This document shows positions 1 to 6,800 of a stretch of 64,000 bases of DNA, piece after piece; the first letter of the stretch is position 1, and each line of letters starts with the position of its first letter. The notes under the pieces were generated by a model, which worked only from the letters and a program-made list of their open reading frames with translations, searched no databases and was not told the origin of the DNA. The stretch is from Achromobacter xylosoxidans. Its GTDB lineage: Bacteria; Pseudomonadota; Gammaproteobacteria; Burkholderiales; Burkholderiaceae_B. The position numbers and the translations under genes are program-made. The stretch covers positions 868,001 through 932,000 of the forward strand of contig NZ_CP061008.1 of NCBI RefSeq assembly GCF_014490035.1, read 5' to 3'.

Positions 1-639
1 GATTTCGATATCGCCGCGACCGCAAGAGCGCGTAATGACCTGCGCAGCTATCAGCAACAGTTGGTGCATCCATCCCAACAACTGCTTGAGATGCGCCATG
101 CGCAGGACGCGATCAATGGCATGGAAGGCGACAAGACGCTTGCGCGGCAACTCTATCTTCATCGGATGGTGTACGTGGTCTGGTTGCGAACGCTGCTCAA
201 TGATGCCAGAACTGGCTCCGCTCCAGGGTACTTGTATATCACCGCGATGCAAGCCGCGATCGATTTTGCGCGTCTTGAAATAATGCACAAGCACCCTGGA
301 TGGGAAACGTTCTACGGACGGGCCCGAATTGCGCCGCCGGACGACTATCAGCGTGCCTGCATGGAGGTATCGTCGTTGGCGGATGAGGAGCGTCCTCGTC
401 TAGGGCCGGCGATGAGACGAATTTTCTCGGGTTACATGCACGATCCAGTGGACCCGCCCGATGACGATTGGGCGATTCAACGCCTGCCCAACAATGCACG
501 GCTTTTCCGCTCCCGCTACATCGACGACGGCAACGATACGCGGCAGCCCACGTTTACGGAAAAGCTGAAGAAGGCGGCCGACGCAACCTTCTCCAACATG
601 GCAACACCGAATCCGCTGCTATTGGGATTGCCGTTCTAG
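1..639 (+). CDS. C-terminal part of a large protein, possible T6SS effector (5' truncated)
   Basis: The frame is open from the first base of the window and ends at a TAG at 637-639, so 212 residues of a longer protein are visible. I do not recognise a named domain. The visible part is soluble, charged and rich in Arg/Asp, with a short tail (PPDDDWAIQRLPNN, then RYIDDGNDTRQP). It lies directly upstream of a small membrane-anchored protein. The last ~60 codons are duplicated, diverged, at 1248-1442, again followed by a copy of the small protein. This repeated order, next to a T6SS cluster, suggests an effector C-terminus with a cognate immunity gene; that is inference. Base composition is visibly lower in GC than the secretion genes to the right, consistent with acquisition. 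Confidence 0.6.
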   Translation, partial: DFDIAATARARNDLRSYQQQLVHPSQQLLEMRHAQDAINGMEGDKTLARQLYLHRMVYVVWLRTLLNDARTGSAPGYLYITAMQAAIDFARLEIMHKHPGWETFYGRARIAPPDDYQRACMEVSSLADEERPRLGPAMRRIFSGYMHDPVDPPDDDWAIQRLPNNARLFRSRYIDDGNDTRQPTFTEKLKKAADATFSNMATPNPLLLGLPF

Positions 640-686
640 TCATTGGCGCTAATGCGGGTTTTGGTGAAGCAAACGGGACATCAGGA

Positions 687-1217
687 ATGTCTGAACGAAG
701 CGGCATGAAGGCGAGGCGTTCGAAGTTCGGGCGGTGGGTCGCACTGGGCGTCGTGGCCGCGATAGCCGTGGCCGCAGGGGCTTATGTCTACATAGAGCGA
801 AGCCAGCTAAAAGATATTCAACGAAGTGCGTTGGAAGGATCGGTGGCCGTTTACTCGTACAACTTTACGCAGTACGACGTGGCGTATTCGTTGATGCCCG
901 GCCTTCGCTGGTTCGCACGAGCGAATTCCGCCACGGGAAACAATCTGCAGTCATTCGGCTACAAGCCTGCCGCGCCTGATGCTCCGATGCAGATATCGTG
1001 GCGCTATGACTCCGGCCCTCAGGAAACAGCAGAGGGAGATTACCCCTTTGTTGTGACGCTGCCGCAGCCTCGGCGGCCACCGGGCGCGGTGGTGCTGGAA
1101 TTGCGTATCTATCCTGATGGCAAGGCCGCCGCGCGCTATGTCACGCGCCCGCTGGTATCGGAATTCAGTAATGTGGATCCCGCTCTTCCGGGGAATGATT
1201 GGGTGACAGGCCAATGA
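687..1217 (+). CDS. Small membrane-anchored protein, candidate immunity protein (copy 1)
   Basis: 176 residues. An N-terminal basic stretch (KARRSKFGR) is followed by one hydrophobic segment (about residues 16-36), giving a signal-anchor and a ~140-residue periplasmic domain. I chose the ATG at 687 because it aligns with the start of the paralogue at 1447 and both follow an AGGA; an ATG at 705 is possible. Shared motifs with the paralogue include YNFTxYDVAYS, SFGYKP/TFGYKP, and a C-terminal YPDGKxAARY strand. No family is recognised with confidence; some resemblance to small T6SS immunity lipoproteins (DUF2931/DUF3304 type) is only an impression. Its position after the preceding gene suggests an immunity role. 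Confidence 0.65.
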   Translation: MSERSGMKARRSKFGRWVALGVVAAIAVAAGAYVYIERSQLKDIQRSALEGSVAVYSYNFTQYDVAYSLMPGLRWFARANSATGNNLQSFGYKPAAPDAPMQISWRYDSGPQETAEGDYPFVVTLPQPRRPPGAVVLELRIYPDGKAAARYVTRPLVSEFSNVDPALPGNDWVTGQ

Positions 1218-1247
1218 CGAGTCGCGACAGCAGGAAGGAAATAGGCC

Positions 1248-1442
1248 ATGCGGATTTTTGCAGGCTGTGTGTGTGATCGGGTGGAACCGCCTGATGATGG
1301 TTGGGCGATTCAACGCCTGCCCAACAATGCGCAGCTTTTCCGCTCCCGCTACATCGATGACGGCAACGATACGCGACAGCCCACGTTTACGGAAACGCCT
1401 AAGAAGGCGGCCAAAGCAACCTCATTGATCAACGAGAGATAG
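1248..1442 (+). pseudogene. Duplicated C-terminal fragment of the first gene (orphan effector tail)
   Basis: 64 codons whose product repeats the last ~60 residues of the gene ending at 639: WAIQRLPNN, LFRSRYIDDGNDTRQPTFTE and KKAA are shared, and the DNA is nearly identical over about 120 bp (around 467-590 against 1300-1420). The N-terminal part of the parent is missing. An ATG at 1248 sits after an AGGAAATAGG stretch, so the fragment could be expressed, but it is most simply the remnant of a tandem duplication that copied an effector tail together with its downstream partner. The end of the tail has drifted (TETPKKAAKAT against TEKLKKAADAT). Confidence 0.7.
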
Positions 1443-1446
1443 AGGA

Positions 1447-1986
1447 ATGCGGGGAATCTCTGATCGGGGCGTAGTGAAGACGGGGCGTTCGAAACTCGGC
1501 CGATGGGTCGCACTGGGCGTCGCGGCGGTGATAGCCGTGGCAGCGGCGGCTTACGCCTGTGTGGAGCGGCGTTACACGGCGAATGTTCAGCGGGGCGCGT
1601 TTGAAGGCGCTGTGACGGTCTATCCGTACAACTTTACTCGCTATGACGTGGCTTATTCCACGACAACAGGTCTTCGTATGATCGTCGACGCGAATGCCGC
1701 CGCGGGTACCGAAGCCCAGACATTTGGATATAAGCCGGAGTCGCCAGATGCGCCTTTGAATGTGCTGTGGCGCTATGCGTCGGGTCCGGATTCCACGCCT
1801 GAGGGTGTGTATCCGTTTCAGGTGACGTTGCCGCAACCTAGGCGCCCCTCTGGACAGGTGGTTCTGGAGTTGCGTTTCTATCCGGACGGAAAAGTCGCGG
1901 CGCGTTATGCCACGACGCCACTTGGACTTGCGTCTGGCAACGTAGATCCTGAACTCCCTGGGAACGATTGGGTGTCGAATCGATGA
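1447..1986 (+). CDS. Small membrane-anchored protein, candidate immunity protein (copy 2)
   Basis: 179 residues, paralogous along its whole length to the protein at 687-1217 (about 60% identical by eye). It has the same layout: basic N-terminus, one membrane segment (about residues 19-39), then a periplasmic domain with YNFTRYDVAYS, TFGYKP, TLPQPRRP and FYPDGKVAARY. GAGG precedes the ATG by a short spacer, and the gene begins 4 nt after the duplicated effector tail. Divergence between the copies is scattered through the periplasmic half, as expected if each copy answers a different toxin variant; that reading is inference. Confidence 0.7.
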   Translation: MRGISDRGVVKTGRSKLGRWVALGVAAVIAVAAAAYACVERRYTANVQRGAFEGAVTVYPYNFTRYDVAYSTTTGLRMIVDANAAAGTEAQTFGYKPESPDAPLNVLWRYASGPDSTPEGVYPFQVTLPQPRRPSGQVVLELRFYPDGKVAARYATTPLGLASGNVDPELPGNDWVSNR

Positions 1987-2061
1987 TCACGTCAGATGCC
2001 CGGATAGAGATAAACCTTGATGTAGCGGGTCATCGGAAAGTTCGATCCGTAGGAGACGGTT

Positions 2062-2415
2062 TTGCGTGAATTCGTCATGTGGTCCACCGACATGTTCCTG
2101 TACGCCGCAAAAGCCCTGGGTTTTGCGCTGCCCCTACTCTATCTCCTCGGGATCGCAGCCCATGTGCGGCCAAACCGTTTCGGAGCCTTGGGATCCGCGG
2201 CGTCGCGCAAGTGGTTTGCCGTGGCCATGGTAGCCGTCTGGGCGTTTGCGGCCGTGGCTGCTCTGCTCGCCTACTACGTCGCCCGGAACTATGACCGCGG
2301 GTATGGGTATTTCCTGTTCTTTCTTCCCTACTATCTGGGACCGGCGCTGATTTTGTCCGTGATCGGCCTGTGGGTCCGGTACCGGTTGTGCAAGGGGGTA
2401 AAGGACAATGCCTGA
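2062..2415 (+). CDS. Small integral membrane protein
   Basis: 117 residues with three predicted membrane segments (about residues 9-30, 50-73 and 84-108). The TTG at 2062 is taken as start because AGGAG at 2051-2055 lies six bases upstream; an in-frame ATG at 2077 is the alternative. No recognisable family. It precedes two further small membrane proteins with short gaps, so the three may be cotranscribed. Function unknown; in this setting (edge of a T6SS island) an inner-membrane immunity role is possible but unproven. Confidence 0.55.
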   Translation: MREFVMWSTDMFLYAAKALGFALPLLYLLGIAAHVRPNRFGALGSAASRKWFAVAMVAVWAFAAVAALLAYYVARNYDRGYGYFLFFLPYYLGPALILSVIGLWVRYRLCKGVKDNA

Positions 2416-2435
2416 TGTGCCGCTAAAATCCCCCG

Positions 2436-2798
2436 ATGCTTCCGCCTCAAGTCCTCGTCGCCCTTATCGTCCTGATGCTCGCCGTCGTCATCCCGCTGTT
2501 TGCGGTGACGATCCAGCTAAGCCGTTTCATCCATTGGTCCTTCTGGGCCGACAAGACCACGCGCGGCGAGCGGCCGCATTTCACGGGGCCGGTGCTGGCG
2601 CTGATCTTCAGCACCCTGGCCGCCAGCGATTTCGTGGGCTATGAACCTTTTCTGACGATCTCGGCGATGAATCCGGTGCCGATCGAGGCCAGGGCTTACT
2701 TCACCGTTGCGATGCTGGCGCTGGCCGTCTGGTGCTGGGCCTATGGGCGGTCGATCCGGGACCGGGTGCTGCGCATGATCGGGGCCCGCGCCTCTTAG
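2436..2798 (+). CDS. Small membrane protein, paralogue A of a tandem pair
   Basis: 120 residues with membrane segments at about 6-29, 50-65 and 88-105. It shares a clear signature with the next gene: TRGxRPxFTG, LAxxFSxLAA, EPFxT and NPVPxE followed by FxxAMLALA. The start is the ATG at 2436, 20 nt after the previous stop. I do not recognise the family. The pair is a tandem duplication with roughly 40-45% identity. Nothing enzymatic is visible; the conserved polar loop between segments 1 and 2 is the most constrained part. Confidence 0.6.
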   Translation: MLPPQVLVALIVLMLAVVIPLFAVTIQLSRFIHWSFWADKTTRGERPHFTGPVLALIFSTLAASDFVGYEPFLTISAMNPVPIEARAYFTVAMLALAVWCWAYGRSIRDRVLRMIGARAS

Positions 2799-2817
2799 CG
2801 GCCGCCAGGGTGGACGC

Positions 2818-3159
2818 ATGATGTCGATCTACGGTCTTCTTGCGTTGGGCGCCCTGACATTGGCCATCTGCCTGCCGTTCGCCGCGACGGCGGTACAGCT
2901 GATCCGTCTGCTGTGGTTCATTACGGGCGACAAGGAGACGCGCGGCGCGCGTCCGCGCTTTACGGGGCTGGTCCTGGCGATGTTTTTCAGTTCGCTTGCG
3001 GCTACCGAACTGCTGTCCGTGGAACCCTTCCCGACCTTGTCCCACCTTAATCCAGTGCCGCAGGAGCACCGGGTTGAATTCATGATCGCGATGCTGGCGC
3101 TGGCCCTGGCGGGCTGGATATGGGGCGGCGCGATCTGGAAGCGCCGGCTTGGCGGCTGA
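2818..3159 (+). CDS. Small membrane protein, paralogue B of a tandem pair
   Basis: 113 residues, start ATG at 2818, 19 nt after paralogue A. Three membrane segments (about 4-28, 50-66, 87-106) and the shared loop motifs KETRGARPRFTG, EPFPT and NPVPQE. It converges on the minus-strand gene that ends at 3183, leaving 23 nt between the two stops and no obvious terminator. Function unknown. Small paralogous inner-membrane proteins beside effector genes are often immunity proteins, but no effector pairs obviously with these two. Confidence 0.6.
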   Translation: MMSIYGLLALGALTLAICLPFAATAVQLIRLLWFITGDKETRGARPRFTGLVLAMFFSSLAATELLSVEPFPTLSHLNPVPQEHRVEFMIAMLALALAGWIWGGAIWKRRLGG

Positions 3160-3182
3160 GGCGGCCGCTGCAAGCAGGGCGC

Positions 3183-3809
3183 TTACTGGGCCGCCTGCAC
3201 TTCGATCTTCACCGTATTCGAGCGCACGCCGTTCGATTCGATATACACCTCGTAGACCGCCGGATCCTTGGGCAGCTGCACCTGCGCTGCAAGGTCGGTG
3301 CTGAACTGCGTGCCGACGCTGATGCCCGGGCTGATGGGAATGCCCTTGGGCGGACGCGAGCCGGGGATCTCGTCCACTTCCATGCCGGGGCGCTTGCGCG
3401 GCTTGTATTCGTAGGCCACGCCTTCATAGACCGCCTTGGTCTGCGTATTGACGGCGACGAAGCGCGGCAGCTTCTGGTTCTGCGATACGGGGATGATGCC
3501 TTGCGCGCAGACCGGAATGACCAGCGCGCCGGAAGCCTGCGGGCGCACGCGCGCCGGCGCGGCGATGTTGAGCTGGTCGTCGCTGCCATGGTTGGGCGGA
3601 ATGCAGGCGTGGTCGCGCACCGTGCCGATGGGGGCGGTGGCGAACGAAGGCGGGTCGATCCAGTCGGTGTTCATCGTGGTCTTCTGGGGATGAGGGGTGG
3701 GGCGCGCGGCGCTGGCGGCGCCAGGCGCGGCCATGGCGAGCGCGGCCGCGAGCAGCAGGGCCAGCGCCGGCGCCAGGCGGCGCCGCGCGTCAGAACGAGG
3801 GCCAGCCAT
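3183..3809 (-). CDS. Secreted small protein, candidate immunity/partner of the VgrG metallopeptidase
   Basis: 208 residues. A basic N-terminus and an Ala/Leu-rich hydrophobic stretch ending in PGAASA (about residues 12-34) form a signal peptide, so the product is exported. The mature part is beta-rich with two cysteines (HACIPP and VIPVCAQG) that could form a disulfide. Its start overlaps the 3' end of the upstream vgrG by 20 nt, implying translational coupling. By analogy with periplasm-acting T6SS metallopeptidases such as VgrG2b, whose immunity protein is periplasmic, this is the best immunity candidate; I did not recognise a family, so the role is inferred from context. Confidence 0.65.
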   Translation of the reverse strand: MAGPRSDARRRLAPALALLLAAALAMAAPGAASAARPTPHPQKTTMNTDWIDPPSFATAPIGTVRDHACIPPNHGSDDQLNIAAPARVRPQASGALVIPVCAQGIIPVSQNQKLPRFVAVNTQTKAVYEGVAYEYKPRKRPGMEVDEIPGSRPPKGIPISPGISVGTQFSTDLAAQVQLPKDPAVYEVYIESNGVRSNTVKIEVQAAQ

Positions 3810-6800
3810 TGGACATGTCCGTCTTGCGTACGGCCTGGGCGCAGCTGGCGCAGAAGCGGATGCTGACGCAATCGCCGCCGAACATGACGCAGGAACCCAC
3901 GTGGCTGGGATCGGCCTGGCTGACGGGCAGGCCGAAGTGGCAGTGGTTGCCGAACTGGGAATAGAAATACGGCCCCTTGTCGAGTTTGGACGAGTCCATG
4001 TCGGCTTCGTCCGGATGGGCCCGCGCCCACTCGGGGCCGCTGGGCGTCATGCCGATCAGGTGGCCGATCTCGTGCACCAGCGTCTGCTGCAGATAATCCA
4101 GCGTGTTGGGCTCCCAGGGGCTCATCGCCGCCACGCCAAGCAGGTTGGTGCCAGGGAACGCCACGCCGCCTGCGGAGCTTTCCAGCAACCGGACCTTCAG
4201 GATGATCTTGCCCGAGGTCGGCACGGGCACCAGGCCCGCCATGCGGATGTTCAGGCTGTCGCAGGCCTTGGGATTCGCTGGGTCGTAAGGCACCGGGGTC
4301 ATGCGATCCTTGGGGATGGGGACCTGCCTGATGCCGGCCGCAGGGTCGGTGTACTCGAACAGGCATTCGACGTACCAGTCCACGCCAGGCTCGATGTGAT
4401 ACCACAGGAAGCTGAGGGTGCCGTCGGCGTTGACGAACTGCACCTGCTTGTCGGCCGCGCCGGGACCGGCCGAGGCTTGCACGTAAATGGGCTGGACGGG
4501 CAGCATCGTGGCCAGCCGGTCGATGTGGCAGACGACGAGCGTATAGGGCTCGTGGTCCGGGCCCTGCGACCCGGGGTAGACGGACGCAGCCAGCCGGCGC
4601 AGGCGTTCATAGCCGTCGTCCGTGAACACGTCCATGTTGGCGTCGCCGCGCGTGCTGACCGGCGGCAATTGCACCACGTCCACGCCATGCCGCGCGTATT
4701 CCGTCGCGGTCGGCTGGAAGCCGTGGCGGCGCGCCAGCGTCTCGGGGCCGGGCAGCATGATCTCCTGGAGATACAGCCGCCTTGCGGTCTCGACTTGCTC
4801 CGTGGAGATGATCTGGTTCTTGTCGTTCACCACCTCGAACATATAGGTGTTCAGGCCCGCGGCCGGCAGGGTGATGTTGTCGACCACCTTGGTGCCGTCG
4901 GCGTCGGTCACGTAGCTGTAGGAGCGCTGGTTGGGCTCGCGGTACAGCGGTTGGCGGCTTTGCTCGCGCGCGGAGTACACCGCATTGCCCGGACGCGGGC
5001 TGACCTTGACGCTGAAGCGATGCTGGCCGGCCTTGTTGAAGCGCACGCGGATCCTGGGCTTGTTGGTCTGGCGGTCCAGGCTGTCCAGCGCCTGGCCATC
5101 GTTCCAGACCTCGTCCTCTTCCTTCAGGTTGACGTACTGGAGCTTGGCGCCGCTTCTGGCCCGGTAGGCGGACGGCGTGGGCGCGCCGGCATCTGGCGTC
5201 CCAGCCGCCGCGGAGCCGCCCGCGTCCTGGCCGCCAGGCGCGCCCGCGGGCCTCGCCACAGGGCCGGGCAGGCCGACGCCGGCCATTTCCATGACCCGCT
5301 TGGCCATCGCGGGATAGGGCGAGTTGGCCACCGCGGGTATGTTCATGATCGCCTCCGCCACCTTGGGCAGCGTGACGTTGGATATCGTGGGCGATTGCAG
5401 GATGGCGCCGACCACGGACGGAATCGCGGAGTCGGTCAGGCCCGGCGTGCTGAGTATCGCGCCCGCGACCGCGGGCAGATTGCCCTGGTTGACGTCCGGC
5501 ATGGTCAGCAGCGAATTCACCGCCGAGCTCAGCGCGGCGGGGCGGCCGCCCATGGCGCCCATCGCCTGGGTCATGACCGGGCCGATGGCGGACCCCACGC
5601 CGCCGCTGCCGTCGGCGGTCAGGCTGGATGCCTGCGAGGCCACGTCTGACGCTTGCGATGCCATGCCGCCGGCCTTGGACACGGCGCCCGCCGCGTCAGT
5701 CAGCGCCTGGGGCATGGATACCGCGCCGGCCAGCGCGTCGCCAGCGCCCTGTGCCATGTTCATGGTGGAGAGGCCGCCATCCATCAGTGACGGCGTTGCC
5801 ATGCTGGCCAAGGATTGCGTGGCGCCGGTCGCCAGTGAAGGCGTGGCGCCGCCAGTCAGCGACGGAGCCACATTCTGCATGGCGGTCTTCGCCATGCCGC
5901 CGGCCTTGGACATGGCGCCCGACATCAGCTCCGAGCCCGCCTTGCCCGCTGCCTGCATGGTCTTGCCGGCCATCGCGCCCAATTCCTGGACGGGCTTGAG
6001 CGCTTCGCCGGCCATGCTCTTGGCCTGGTCCAGCATGCCGGACGCGCCATCGGCCGCCGCGGACAGACTCTTGGATACGGCAGTCGCGCCGCTGGCAAGC
6101 GCCGCGCCCGCGCTGCCCAGCAGGGAGCCTTGCGATCCAGCGGCCGCGGCTGCCGTGGGGGTTGCAGTCGCGGGAGCCGCGGCCACGGCGCCCGTCGCGC
6201 CAGCCGCATTCAACGCCTGGCCGGAGCCGGCTTGCGCCTGTAGCTTGGCCTTGGGCCGGTGCACCAGTTCGGCAGTGACCAGCATGGGATCGCCCACTTG
6301 CGAGGACGGCAGCGCCGGCAGCGCGGCCGCGTCGCTGGCAGGCCCGATCAGGTTGTGGGATGCGCCCTTGACCGAGAACATCCCCGGCCCCTTGAACACG
6401 ATGTCGCCGCCATTCATGACGATGCTGGCGCCAGCGGCCTGCAGGGTGATGCTTTGGTTCGCCAGGATCTCGATGCTGTCGGTGGTGGAGGTGACGGTGA
6501 TGTCCTGGCCGGCCAGCATCTCCAGCATGTCGGTATGCGCGTGGATCGACACCGGCGATTCGGCCGCGACGGCGCGGATGCCGCCGTCCTGCACGAACAG
6601 GCTGGTGGAGCGGCCGGAGGCCGTGGCAAAGGTCTGGCGCGCGGCCACGTGGCCGTCGGCTTGCGCCGTGACGTGCAGGTTTTCGCTGGCGTGCAGGATG
6701 GCCGAGGCGGGCGTGGCGAAGTTCAGTGAGGACGGCGCGTCGATCAGCATGCGGGCGCCGTCGATGCGCTCCACTGCGTCCGTGCCGGTGCGCTCGCCGC

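Noticed and set aside
3697-5649. 650-codon open frame opposite the vgrG C-terminal half
   Set aside because: Shadow of the vgrG codon bias; no start signal and no family resemblance.
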